From contig CAWGOZ010000006.1 in the NCBI GenBank assembly GCA_963824345.1, forward strand, positions 558,001 to 622,000: DNA of 64,000 nucleotides. Direction: 5' to 3'. The position numbers and the translations under genes are program-made. Numbering within the stretch: position 1 is the first letter of the stretch; the number at the start of each line of letters is the position of its first letter. The notes below the pieces were generated by a model that searched no databases, was not told where the DNA came from, and worked only from the letters and a program-made list of their open reading frames with translations. The DNA is from Palsa-89 sp963824345 (GTDB lineage Bacteria; Acidobacteriota; Terriglobia; Bryobacterales; Bryobacteraceae). Shown in pieces: positions 25,352 through 34,602 of this stretch.

Positions 25352-26062
25352 CTACGAACGCGCTGCTTTATTTGCCAGTCGCTTCTTGCCCAGCCACACG
25401 ATCCCGAGCAGTCCCGGCGTCAGCCACAGCGTTGACGGCTCTGGTACCAGGTTCACGGTCGATCCGAAATTGTCGACGTACTCGCATGGGTCGAGCACCA
25501 GCGTGAGTTCCGTCTCCATGTCTGTTTGGACCGTCGGAAATAAATAGTTCGCGGACGTGACAGTGCCGCTGCTCCCTGTGATCCCATAGTTCTGGTAGGA
25601 CCCGCCGCTGCTGCATGCGCTGGGCGAGATTATCAGACTGTTCCCGCAAAACTCGCCCGTCAGAGTCACCGGATCGCTGGGCCCGGTATTGATTGATGTG
25701 CCGGCAATCCTCGGTACCGCCGGATCCAGGGTGTAATCGAAGTCATAGGTGTTGCCACCCGGCTGGCCCGCGAACAAATAATTCGTGGCAGCGGAAAACT
25801 CAAAGGTAAAAGAAGTATCCGTAGACGTGGGAGTCACGATGATTTCGCTGCTCGTAAGTTGATTCACTCCGGTCGCCGAGAAGCCATCCGAGCCGGCCAG
25901 TATCCCGTTATCGAAATCCACCGTATAGCCGTCGTACGTGCAGTCGAAATTCGCTCCTGTCTGGTAGGACTGCAGCGTGCCCACCGTGCAAGCGCCGCCG
26001 AACAGCGCGGGAGTAAAGAGCGTCGCGCCCAGCGCAAGCATGGCAAATCTGGTCTTGAACAT
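25352..26062 (-). CDS. PEP-CTERM sorted extracellular protein
   Basis: This encodes about 236 residues from the ATG at 26062, preceded by GGAGGACC; the frame is open to 26107. A signal peptide (MFKTRFAMLALGATLFTPAL) is followed by a threonine/serine- and glycine-rich beta-type body with six scattered cysteines. The C terminus has the full exosortase signal: VPEPSTLW, a hydrophobic stretch LTPGLLGIVWLG, and a basic tail KKRLANKAARS. Such proteins are processed by exosortase (EpsH) and usually accompany exopolysaccharide. No exosortase gene lies in this window. It is divergent from the NHL-repeat gene at 26216, with about 150 bases of shared upstream DNA. Confidence 0.85.
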   Translation of the reverse strand: MFKTRFAMLALGATLFTPALFGGACTVGTLQSYQTGANFDCTYDGYTVDFDNGILAGSDGFSATGVNQLTSSEIIVTPTSTDTSFTFEFSAATNYLFAGQPGGNTYDFDYTLDPAVPRIAGTSINTGPSDPVTLTGEFCGNSLIISPSACSSGGSYQNYGITGSSGTVTSANYLFPTVQTDMETELTLVLDPCEYVDNFGSTVNLVPEPSTLWLTPGLLGIVWLGKKRLANKAARS

Positions 26063-26215
26063 ATAAATGCGGTCCTCCGAGCCTTCCCAACCTGTTCTAA
26101 CGAACATCGTTTAGCTGGTTTAGTGTACACTAGCAAGGTTGCTAGGCTACAACGAACGAAGGTACCATTACGTCCCAGCCGCCCAGCACTGGGAGCCCCG
26201 CGAATTTCCAGACAC

Positions 26216-29200
26216 ATGAACAACCTTCCGCTCCTACTAACTCTTCAGATCCTGTTCTATTGCAGCCTTTTACGCCCCGCCGATCTTACTGAAAATAGTA
26301 TTATTACCACCTTTGCTGGAGCTGCCCATACCTTCGGCGGCAATAGCAAACCAGCGCTCGATGCCGCCCTGTCGGGATTTGAATCGCTCCACACCGACAA
26401 CGCGGGCCATATCATCTTCGCCGACACCGGCAACCAGGTCGTCAGCCGTCTGAACTCCGACGGAACCCTCACCGTCCTGGCTGGTAACGGCCTCCTGGGC
26501 TTCTCCGGCGAGGGCGGCCCCGCCCGCAGCGCATCGCTGAGCTTTCCAAGCGATGCCGTGATGGACAAGGCCGGCAATCTCTACATTTACGATTCCGGCA
26601 ATTTCCGCATTCGCATCGTTACGCCTGGCGGCATCATTTCAACCTACGCAGGCGATGGTGTCGAAGGATACACGGGCGACGGCGGACCTGCCAGCCAGGC
26701 CCAAATCGAGCTGCAAGGCAAAATGGCGATTGACGCGGCAGGCAACTTGTACTTTACCGACGGCATTGATTCCGTCATTCGCCGCATCGCCACCGACGGA
26801 ATAATTTCCACCTACGCGGGAAACGGGCAACTGGCTACCGCGCCCAATAGCGGCAACAACGGCAAGGCAACTCAGGCCTCCCTCGGGCTCGAAAGCGGCG
26901 GTTTGGCGCTCGATAGCGCGGGGAACCTCTACGTTGCCGAGGATTACACCGACCAGATTCGCAAAATTTCGACGGCCGGAATCATCACCACGGTCGCCGG
27001 CTCCGGTACTGCCGGCTACATGGACGGGGCGGCTCTGACGGCTGAGTTCAACTTTCCGGTCGGACTCGCCTTCGATGCGGCCGGCAATTTGTTTGTCGGG
27101 GACGTAAACAACGGTTTTATTCGGGAGGTTTCGCCGGCCGGCATCGTGAGTACCGTTGCGGGTACTCCCATTTTCGGCTTCTCCGGAGACGGCGGCCCGG
27201 CCCTGCTCGCCACCTTCCGGTTTGCCTATGGCGTCGCGATCGGCGGAGATGGAAACCTGTATATCGAGGACAACGGAAATTTTCGCATCCGAGCAGTTTA
27301 TGCGGATCGAATCATACGCACCGTGGCCGGCAGCGGGCAGTTCGAAAGCACCCCCGACGGAACGCCGGCTGCCAACGCGTCGTTGTTGGGTCCCAACTTT
27401 CTTTCGTTCGATCCCAGCGGACAACTGCTGATCGCCGACCCTGGCGATTACACCGTGAAGCGAATCGACTCGGACGGCAGAATTCAGACCATCGCCGGCT
27501 TTGGAGTGCAAGGCGTGGGATTGGGAGAAGGCCCCGTCTACCAGCTCGCCTTTGGCGGCCCCGCCACCAGCACTTTGTTAGGCACCCCCCGGCAGGCCGT
27601 CACCGATCAGCAAGGCAACACCTACGTTTCTGACAACCTGGTTTCTCTGGTCTATATAATCACGCCGAATGGCAACTTGAACGTGTTCGCCGGACAACTT
27701 GAGGTTTACCAATTTGGAGGCGACAACGTCCCCGCTACCAGTTCGTCGTTCGTCGATCCCGAGGGGCTCGCGCTCGATAAAAACGGCAACCTCTATATCT
27801 CCGATCCGGGCGACAACCGCATCCGGATGGTCTCCACCAGCGGTATCATCACCACCTTCGCAGGCAACGGTACCGCCGGATTCTCGGGCGATGGCGGCCC
27901 GGCCAACCAGGCCATGCTGTACTATCCGCAAGGCATCGCGTTCGACTCCGATGGAAATCTCATCATTGCGGACCGTGGCAACAACCGGCTGCGCATGGTG
28001 ACGCCCAGCGGCATCATCACCACCATCGCGGGCAATGGAACCTCAGCCTCCACCGGAAACGGCGGGCCGGCGATCGCGGCCAGCTTGAAGGACCCCTACG
28101 TTGTCGCAGCGGATTCCACCGGCAACATCTTCCTCATCGAATCCACTGCCGAGACCGTGCGCCGCATCTCTCCGGCTGGAAACATTTCACTGGTTGCCGG
28201 GAATGGGCAGGTCGGTTTTGGGGGCGATGGCGGTCCGGCCCTCCGAGCTAGCTTCAGCCAGGCAGAGGGCCTTGCGGTGGATTCCAGCGGTAATCTCTAT
28301 ATCTCGGATTTCAACAACAACCGCGTTCGAGTGGTCCTGGCCTCCGCGCCCACGGCAAAGGCAACGCCCAGCGGTCTGTCCTTCCTGGGAGACAGCGGCG
28401 GAGTCACCACGGACCCGCAGGCCATCAATGTGGCGAGCAGCCTCGCTGGCCTGGAGGTGGTTGCCAGTTCCACCAGCCCGTGGCTCCAGGTTCCATCCGC
28501 GATCGCTTATGCACCGGGCAGCATCTCGGTCGCCGCCGATCCCGCGGGCCTCCAGCCGGGAACCTACCATGGCACGGTCAATCTGAAATCCCCCGGCCTG
28601 GCCTCCGTGTTGAGCACGGTCCACGTTACTTTTCAGGTGAATTCGGCAATCGATCCGAAGCTGGCCACCGACGCCTCCGCGCTGACGTTTTCACCGGTCA
28701 GTGGAGCGCCCGAGAGCCAGACGCTGCAAGTCTTGAACACCGGCAGCGGTCAGATCGACTTTTTTGTGGCCCTAAGCGGCCCGGCCAGCGCCGGCCTGAG
28801 TTCTTCCATACAGAAGGGAACCACGCAGCCGAATGCACCCGCCACGGTGGTTATCACGGCCGACCCCGCCAAGCTTCCGGCCGGAACAACCTCGGCTTCC
28901 TTGCAGATCCTCGGCACGAATCTTCAGTCCGTCATTGTCCCGATCACCGTCACGTTTTCGCCTACCCCAAAGAAAATGGCCCTTTCGCAAGTTGGATTCA
29001 CCTTTGTCGCCGTGCCGGGAGGGGGCGTGACGCCACCACAGAGTTTCGGCGTTCTCGACACCGGCACGGAAGCCATCACCTGGACCGCGCAACCCAGCAC
29101 CACTTCCGGGGGATCGTGGCTCGCCGTCTCGCCGGCCAGCGGAGTTTCTACCGCAGCGAACTTCGGCCCGATTACTGTGTCCGCGAATCCCGATGGCCTC

Positions 29201-30721
29201 GCGCCCGGCGTGTATTACGGACTGGTGGTGGTGTCTTCGGCCGGTACCGCCAATTCGCCGCAACAGTTGGAAGTCGTCCTCAACGTGCTTGCGCCGCAAC
29301 AGTCCGCGGCAGCCACGGTGACGCCCTCCGGACTCATTTACACTGCCCTGGCCGGCGGCGACAGTCCGAGCTCTCAAACTTTCTTGATCACCAATCTAAG
29401 CACGTCGGCAGTGCCGTTGGCGGTGAACGCCACAACCACCGGTGGCGACTGGCTGGTTGTCGCGCCCAACAATGGATCGATCGCGGCGGGCGCATCGCAG
29501 ATCATCACCGTTCAGCCCACTGTCGGTTCCCTGGCAGCGGGCGTGTACCAGGCGTCGATCGCGGCGCAGGCCGGCGGCACCGCGCTTACCGTGAACGTTG
29601 TCTTCGTCGTTATCCCCAGCATTTCCTCGGCGGCTGTGGGACCGAACCGCGTCGAAGCTGCAGCCAGTTGCGCGCCGGCCAAACTCTATCCGTTGTTTAC
29701 TTCGCTCACTCAGGGTTTCGTTATTCCGGCCAGCTGGCCATTACCGATCGAAGTGCAAGCGGTCGACGACTGCGGAAATCCCATGACCAACGGGAGCGTC
29801 GCCACCAATTTCTCCAATGGCGATCCGCGCCTGTCGCTGGTGTCCCTGCAGAACGGGCTATGGCAAGGCATTTGGATCGCCCACAACCCGAACGTGTCCC
29901 AGATCGTGATCACCGCCAACGCGGAAATCCCGGCGCCGGCCCTGCACGGGTCCACGGTATTCACCGGCAAGCTGGCGTCGAACCCCAGTGTCCCGTCCGT
30001 TAAATCCGGCGGCGTGGCCAGTGGACCGGTGGTATCGGGCAACCCGCTCGTCGCCCCGGGCGATGTCATTACTATTTCCGGCCAGAATTTAGCCGCGGCT
30101 CCGGTCTCCGCTCAGTTACCACTCGGCACCGATCTGGCCGGGACCCAAGTGTTGTTTGCGGGAGCCCCTTTGCCGTTGATTTATTCCAGCAGCGGAAAGA
30201 TCCTGGCCATCGTACCCTACACTCTCGCGCCAAATTCTCAATATGAGCTCATCGTGAGCCAGAGTGGCGCAATATCGGGACCAATTGCCGTTACTCTGGG
30301 CGCCGCTCAGCCCAGCGTCCTCCAGATTGCCAACGTCAGCAGCAGCGCGGCTGCCGCCAAGAACGTGTGGAGCCTTTTAACCGCCGGCAAGCCGTTTAGC
30401 GCTGCTTCGGCCGCCCCCACAACTCCGCTAACGCCCGGCGAAAATATCGTGATCTACTGCACCGGCTTGGGCACGATCAGCCAGACGCTCGCCCCCGGCG
30501 CGGCTCCGCCCACCACGCCGATTAAAACCGTCAATTCGGTAACCGTGGAGATCGGCGGCCAGAGCATGCCGGTCACATTCGCCGGGCTTGTACCCGGCTA
30601 TCCCGGAATCTACCAGGTAACGGGAACAGTCCCCTCCGGCGCTCCGTCCGGTAACGATGTGTCGCTCTCGGTTACCGTGGCGGGCCAGACCAGTACCACC
30701 GTGAAGGTGAAGGTTCAGTAG
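26216..30721 (+). CDS. giant secreted NHL-repeat protein with Ig-like and TIGR03437-type C-terminal domains
   Basis: This encodes 1501 residues from the ATG at 26216; the open frame upstream to 25859 overlaps the divergent PEP-CTERM gene and is rejected. A signal peptide (NNLPLLLTLQILFYCSLL) is followed by about 12 NHL repeats (residues 25-700), recognisable as 'xxDxxGNLYxxDxxNxRIRxVxxxGxIxTxAGxG'. These should form one or two six-bladed propellers. Residues 710-1230 hold BACON-like/Ig-like sandwiches (for example SLAGLEVVASSTSPWLQVP). The last 240 residues carry the TIGR03437-type domain (VSGNPLVAPGDVITISGQNL, TPLTPGENIVIYCTGLGTIS). Propeller plus sandwich layout suggests extracellular binding of carbohydrate or protein. 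No catalytic residues were recognised. Confidence 0.88.
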   Translation: MNNLPLLLTLQILFYCSLLRPADLTENSIITTFAGAAHTFGGNSKPALDAALSGFESLHTDNAGHIIFADTGNQVVSRLNSDGTLTVLAGNGLLGFSGEGGPARSASLSFPSDAVMDKAGNLYIYDSGNFRIRIVTPGGIISTYAGDGVEGYTGDGGPASQAQIELQGKMAIDAAGNLYFTDGIDSVIRRIATDGIISTYAGNGQLATAPNSGNNGKATQASLGLESGGLALDSAGNLYVAEDYTDQIRKISTAGIITTVAGSGTAGYMDGAALTAEFNFPVGLAFDAAGNLFVGDVNNGFIREVSPAGIVSTVAGTPIFGFSGDGGPALLATFRFAYGVAIGGDGNLYIEDNGNFRIRAVYADRIIRTVAGSGQFESTPDGTPAANASLLGPNFLSFDPSGQLLIADPGDYTVKRIDSDGRIQTIAGFGVQGVGLGEGPVYQLAFGGPATSTLLGTPRQAVTDQQGNTYVSDNLVSLVYIITPNGNLNVFAGQLEVYQFGGDNVPATSSSFVDPEGLALDKNGNLYISDPGDNRIRMVSTSGIITTFAGNGTAGFSGDGGPANQAMLYYPQGIAFDSDGNLIIADRGNNRLRMVTPSGIITTIAGNGTSASTGNGGPAIAASLKDPYVVAADSTGNIFLIESTAETVRRISPAGNISLVAGNGQVGFGGDGGPALRASFSQAEGLAVDSSGNLYISDFNNNRVRVVLASAPTAKATPSGLSFLGDSGGVTTDPQAINVASSLAGLEVVASSTSPWLQVPSAIAYAPGSISVAADPAGLQPGTYHGTVNLKSPGLASVLSTVHVTFQVNSAIDPKLATDASALTFSPVSGAPESQTLQVLNTGSGQIDFFVALSGPASAGLSSSIQKGTTQPNAPATVVITADPAKLPAGTTSASLQILGTNLQSVIVPITVTFSPTPKKMALSQVGFTFVAVPGGGVTPPQSFGVLDTGTEAITWTAQPSTTSGGSWLAVSPASGVSTAANFGPITVSANPDGLAPGVYYGLVVVSSAGTANSPQQLEVVLNVLAPQQSAAATVTPSGLIYTALAGGDSPSSQTFLITNLSTSAVPLAVNATTTGGDWLVVAPNNGSIAAGASQIITVQPTVGSLAAGVYQASIAAQAGGTALTVNVVFVVIPSISSAAVGPNRVEAAASCAPAKLYPLFTSLTQGFVIPASWPLPIEVQAVDDCGNPMTNGSVATNFSNGDPRLSLVSLQNGLWQGIWIAHNPNVSQIVITANAEIPAPALHGSTVFTGKLASNPSVPSVKSGGVASGPVVSGNPLVAPGDVITISGQNLAAAPVSAQLPLGTDLAGTQVLFAGAPLPLIYSSSGKILAIVPYTLAPNSQYELIVSQSGAISGPIAVTLGAAQPSVLQIANVSSSAAAAKNVWSLLTAGKPFSAASAAPTTPLTPGENIVIYCTGLGTISQTLAPGAAPPTTPIKTVNSVTVEIGGQSMPVTFAGLVPGYPGIYQVTGTVPSGAPSGNDVSLSVTVAGQTSTTVKVKVQ

Positions 30722-30728
30722 GCCGGCA

Positions 30729-31859
30729 TTACCCGGCATCGTCCATAAATCGGGCTGGCCGGTAAGGCTCTAACAGGCTGACTCGCGCTTCGTCCAGAAT
30801 TTCCAGCGCCGCCAGTTGTCCGATCAACGGCCCGAGCGTCACTCCGCTGTGCATCGCGGCAATGTACAGATTCGGGCAGCTCGCGGCAAATCCCAGAATT
30901 GGATATTCGTCCGCGGGCATCACGCGACGCCCCAGCGTAACGCGCTCCACCGCCACTCCGCGCAGTCCCGGAAACACCTGCGCCGCATCCCGCAAAATTC
31001 GCCTGGCGTATTCGCCAAGTTCCAGTTCCGTGTCCGCCGCCGGACCGATTGCCGTGCCCAGTCCGGCCACAATCGGCCCTCCCACCACCACGCGGCCGTC
31101 TAGCTTCTGCTTGCAGTGTACGTGGGGCGCCAGCACCACTCGGTCGATCAGCTTCGGCTGGGGCCGGGTATGCACCAGCACGCCCTCCGACTCTTTCAAT
31201 CGAACGCTCACTCCCGCCATCCCAGCCAGGCGCGGCGTAGCCACGCCGCACGCCAGCACCACTACGCCCGCTTCAAGGGAACTCTCTCCAGCCAGGATCC
31301 CGGTCACCCGCCCGCCTTCCATCTTCAGACCCGTCACCTCGTGCGGATATCGCACCTCCGCGCCCGCTTCGCGCAACTGGCGCAGCAGCGCCTTCACGGC
31401 GTCCAGCGCATCCACCGAGCCCTCGTTCTCGCAATAACACGCCGCGCCGAATTCGCCGGGTATGATGTTCGGCAACAACCGATGGATTTCATCGCCCTCG
31501 ATCAGGTGCGTCGCATAACCCCACTCCTGATGCGCCCGGACGCTCTCGCGCAAAGTATCCGCTTCGGGGCCCGCGCCAACCCAAGTCACGCTCCCGCCCC
31601 ATTGCACCTTCAATTCGCCGCCCAGTTCGGTCTCCAGGCGCCTCCAAGCGGCGACTCCCAATTGATTCAGATCGAAGTAGTCGCGGGGACGCTTGGAGAA
31701 TGTCGCGTTGATCCACCCAAATGATTTTTCGGTCGCGGCCGCGCCCGGCCGAACGGCGTCCACAATAGCGACTTTGGCGCCGCGCTTGGCCAGGTGATAT
31801 GCAATGGACGCACCAACGATTCCCGCGCCTACAACCACAATGCGGTCGCTCGTCATCAT
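30729..31859 (-). CDS. FAD-dependent oxidoreductase, DAO (glycine/D-amino-acid oxidase) family
   Basis: This encodes 376 residues. An N-terminal Rossmann dinucleotide-binding motif, IVVVGAGIVGASIAYHLAKRG, and the DAO-type KSFGWINATF and C-terminal LYIAAMHSGVTLGPLIGQLA blocks identify the family. These enzymes oxidise secondary or primary amines (glycine, sarcosine, D-amino acids) with FAD. The substrate is not predictable here. It has no signal peptide. It lies 28 bases downstream of the DUF971 gene on the same strand, making it the probable last gene of the relA-DUF971-oxidase transcript. Confidence 0.88.
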   Translation of the reverse strand: MMTSDRIVVVGAGIVGASIAYHLAKRGAKVAIVDAVRPGAAATEKSFGWINATFSKRPRDYFDLNQLGVAAWRRLETELGGELKVQWGGSVTWVGAGPEADTLRESVRAHQEWGYATHLIEGDEIHRLLPNIIPGEFGAACYCENEGSVDALDAVKALLRQLREAGAEVRYPHEVTGLKMEGGRVTGILAGESSLEAGVVVLACGVATPRLAGMAGVSVRLKESEGVLVHTRPQPKLIDRVVLAPHVHCKQKLDGRVVVGGPIVAGLGTAIGPAADTELELGEYARRILRDAAQVFPGLRGVAVERVTLGRRVMPADEYPILGFAASCPNLYIAAMHSGVTLGPLIGQLAALEILDEARVSLLEPYRPARFMDDAG

Positions 31860-31887
31860 GGATACTGAGCCGCGCGCGTGTTCCTGC

Positions 31888-32235
31888 CTACTTCTTGCAC
31901 TCCGCGCACCCGCAGATCTTTCGCAGATGATCGAACGAGTAAATGCCCGTGTTGTGTCCGTCGTTCCAATCGATGCGGATCGCGTAATGCCCCACCGCCT
32001 CCACGTTCAGCATCTTGAGCGTGGGCGTGTACAGCTGAAACGGAGTAGCGGGCGGCGCCGAATGGTTGGTCTTCCGCGGCTCGGTTCCATGCGCCCCGGT
32101 GCAGCTCGCGCAGGGGCATTCATCGCGCAAAAACGCCAGCGAATACTGGCTGCGATGCCCGTCCTTCCAGTCGATCTGAATGCCTTTCGATTTCGAAATG
32201 GCAATGTGCTCGGGTTCGGCCTGAGTTTCAATCAT
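31888..32235 (-). CDS. DUF971 (GBBH-like N-terminal domain) protein
   Basis: This encodes 115 residues. It matches the stand-alone DUF971 domain related to the N-terminal domain of gamma-butyrobetaine hydroxylase, with IQIDWKDGHRSQYSLAFLRD near the N terminus and the related IRIDWNDGHNTGIYSFDHLR near the C terminus. Cysteine pairs CPCASC (about 41-46) and CGCAEC (about 109-114) are likely metal ligands. Relatives occur near Mrp/ApbC-type Fe-S genes and have been suggested to act in Fe-S or metal handling; that is unproven. Its start overlaps the relA stop by ATGA, so it is translationally coupled to the stringent-response enzyme. Confidence 0.85.
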   Translation of the reverse strand: MIETQAEPEHIAISKSKGIQIDWKDGHRSQYSLAFLRDECPCASCTGAHGTEPRKTNHSAPPATPFQLYTPTLKMLNVEAVGHYAIRIDWNDGHNTGIYSFDHLRKICGCAECKK

Positions 32236-34436
32236 TGTGTTCGTTCAACATCGCGGACCCCGGAGATCCGCCGGATGGCCGCCGCCACGCGCTCCAATTG
32301 CTTCTTGTCGCGGACCTCCACCGTCATGTCGATGATGGCCCCGTCGCCGCGCTTGTCGTCGGAAGTCGCCTCCAGGCTGCGGATGTTGCTCTGCTCGGCG
32401 AACAGCACCGAAGTGAGCTGGTTCAGCATCCCCGGACGGTCGTCGGTATGCACCACCACGCGCACCGGAAATGTTTCAGTCACTGCGCGCGCCCACTCCA
32501 CGTCGATCTTCCGCTCCACCTCGTACATCAGATTCTGCACGTTGGCGCAGTTTTTGGAATGCACCGCGATGCCCTTGCCGCGCGTCACATATCCCACGAT
32601 GCCTTCGCCGCGAATCGGATTGCAGCACTTCGCGCGATAGACCAGCAGATCGTCCACGCCCTTCACCTTGATCACCAGGTCGCCCGAATCGCCGGCCGCG
32701 CCTGGAGACGCCGGCGCCGCCGGCTTGAGCGCTTCCGCTGCCGGAGCGTCCGCTACCGTGTCCGGCGCCAGGTTCTGCAGCACCTGCCGCGCCGAAAACT
32801 TGCCGTAGCCGAGCGCCGCGTGCAGATCCTCGGTCTTACCGCAACCGTACTCGCCCGCCACGCGCTCCAGATCCGCCTTTGTGATCCGCGAGAGCTGCAC
32901 GCCCAGCCGCCGCGCCTCGCGCTCCAGGTATTTCTGCCCGATCTCGATCGCCTTGGCGTGCTCGGTGGCATTGATGAGGTGCTTGATCTTGTTGCGCGCC
33001 CGCGGCGTTTTCACCATCCCGAGCCAGTCCTTGCTCGGCTGGTGACCCTGCTGTGTCAGGATCTCCACCACATCGCCGTTCTTCAGGTTGTACTTCAACG
33101 GCACGATGCGTCCATTCACTTTCGCGCCCACGCAAGTGGTGCCCACGTCGCTGTGAATGGCGTACGCAAAATCGATGGGAGTCGCCTCGCGCGGCAGCGG
33201 AATCACCTTGCCCATCGGCGTGAACGTGTACACTTCCTCCGGATACAAATCCACTTTCAGCGTGGAAATGAACTCGCCCGGATCGCGCATCTCCTGCTGC
33301 CACTCCACCAGCTGCCGCAGCCAGCTGATGCGCTGATCGTCCGCTCCCGGCCCCTTGCGTCCCTCTTTATATTTCCAATGCGCGGCGATTCCTTCTTCTG
33401 CCAGCCGGTGCATCTCCTCGGTGCGGATCTGAATTTCGAAAGATCGCCCGCCCGCCCCGATTACCGACGTGTGCAGCGATTGATACAGGTTCGGCCGCGG
33501 AATCGCGATGAAATCCTTGATGCGGCCCGGGATCGGATGCCATTCGTTATGGATCACCCCCAGCGCCGCATAGCAGTTCTTCACCGAGTCGGTGATAATG
33601 CGCAGCGCCAGCAGATCGTACACCTGATCGAGCGAGATCTTCTGCTTCTTCATCTTCTGGAACACCGAGTACGGCCGCTTGATCCGCGCCTCCACGCGCA
33701 CCGGAATATTCTCGCGCCGCAGATTGACCTCCACATCGTGCCGCATCTTGGTGAGATACTCTTCGTTCTGCACCCGCTGCGATTCGATCTCGCGCATCAG
33801 GTCGGCCCACGCCTCCGGCTCCAGATAGCGGAAGGAAAGATCCTCCAGCTCGCCGCGCACCTTGCCCATCCCCAGCCGATGCGCGATCGGCGCGTAGATC
33901 TCGGCCGTCTCCTGCGCGATCCGCAACTGCCGGTCCCGCGCCAGCGCTCCCAGTGTGCGCATGTTGTGCAGACGGTCCGCCAGCTTCACGATGATCACGC
34001 GGATGTCGTTCACCATCGCGAGCAGCATCTTGCGTACGTTCTCGGCTTGCCGCTCCTCGCGCGAATACAGCTTGAGCTTGCTCAGCTTGGTGACGCCGTC
34101 CACGCACGCCGCCACTTCGGGGCCAAAATCTTTCTTGATTTGCTCCAGGCTCAGCGTGGTGTCTTCCACGGTGTCGTGCAGCAGGCCGGTAATCAGGCAG
34201 ACCATGTCCATGTGCATGTCCGCCAGAATCAGCGTGACTTGCAGAGGATGGATCATGTACGGCTCGCCCGATTGGCGCAGCTGGCCCTTGTGCGCCTCAA
34301 CGGCCATAAGGTAGGCTTTTTGGAGTTGTGAAAGGTCGTCCTTGGGCCGTAGCGCTCGGATCTTCTGCTCCAGCTCGGCATAGAGCTGCTCGACTACACC
34401 AGGCGCAGGAACAACCGGGGCGACTTCTGTGGACAC
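32232..34436 (-). CDS. relA: RelA/SpoT bifunctional (p)ppGpp synthetase/hydrolase
   Basis: This encodes 734 residues, typical for Rel. The N-terminal HD hydrolase domain (about 30-200) keeps the GLLHDTVEDTTLS motif, so pppGpp hydrolysis is likely. The synthetase domain (about 230-370) has LDQVYDLLALRII, YQSLHTSVIG and EIQIRTEEMHRLAEEGIAAH. A TGS domain (about 400-460, VYTFTPMGKVIPLPREATPI), a helical/zinc-finger region with AKCCNPIRGEGIVGYV (about 600), and a C-terminal ACT domain (about 660-734, VVHTDDRPGMLNQLTSVLF) complete the standard order. The enzyme senses uncharged tRNA on ribosomes and sets ppGpp level. It is the only Rel-type gene in the window and heads a three-gene leftward set. 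Confidence 0.96.
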   Translation of the reverse strand: MSTEVAPVVPAPGVVEQLYAELEQKIRALRPKDDLSQLQKAYLMAVEAHKGQLRQSGEPYMIHPLQVTLILADMHMDMVCLITGLLHDTVEDTTLSLEQIKKDFGPEVAACVDGVTKLSKLKLYSREERQAENVRKMLLAMVNDIRVIIVKLADRLHNMRTLGALARDRQLRIAQETAEIYAPIAHRLGMGKVRGELEDLSFRYLEPEAWADLMREIESQRVQNEEYLTKMRHDVEVNLRRENIPVRVEARIKRPYSVFQKMKKQKISLDQVYDLLALRIITDSVKNCYAALGVIHNEWHPIPGRIKDFIAIPRPNLYQSLHTSVIGAGGRSFEIQIRTEEMHRLAEEGIAAHWKYKEGRKGPGADDQRISWLRQLVEWQQEMRDPGEFISTLKVDLYPEEVYTFTPMGKVIPLPREATPIDFAYAIHSDVGTTCVGAKVNGRIVPLKYNLKNGDVVEILTQQGHQPSKDWLGMVKTPRARNKIKHLINATEHAKAIEIGQKYLEREARRLGVQLSRITKADLERVAGEYGCGKTEDLHAALGYGKFSARQVLQNLAPDTVADAPAAEALKPAAPASPGAAGDSGDLVIKVKGVDDLLVYRAKCCNPIRGEGIVGYVTRGKGIAVHSKNCANVQNLMYEVERKIDVEWARAVTETFPVRVVVHTDDRPGMLNQLTSVLFAEQSNIRSLEATSDDKRGDGAIIDMTVEVRDKKQLERVAAAIRRISGVRDVERTQ

Positions 34437-34602
34437 TGTACCTTTAGGTTACTTGGTTTGGTTGTCGCCCGCACTCGCGCGTGCTACGCTGAACCGCGCA
34501 GATTCTAATCTCGACGTAGGACGGCAAGCGAGCGGCGCTGGCACCAAACAAACGGCGACACCGTTGGCTACCTCGCAGCGGACGCTTTGCACCCGAAGAG
34601 AA

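Noticed and set aside
25859..26215. Upstream extension of the NHL-repeat gene
   Set aside because: It overlaps the divergent PEP-CTERM gene and lacks a signal peptide; the ATG at 26216 gives one.
28480..30003. 507-residue frame inside the NHL-repeat gene
   Set aside because: It is an alternative frame of a clear secreted protein, with no recognisable domain.
32235..34331. 698-residue open frame antisense to relA
   Set aside because: It lies wholly opposite a clear RelA/SpoT gene, has low-complexity Arg/His/Leu composition and no domain; it is a high-GC codon-bias shadow.
34429..34602. Longer N terminus for the FRG remnant
   Set aside because: The in-frame residues before the ATG at 34603 have no similarity to the FRG family and overlap the relA start.
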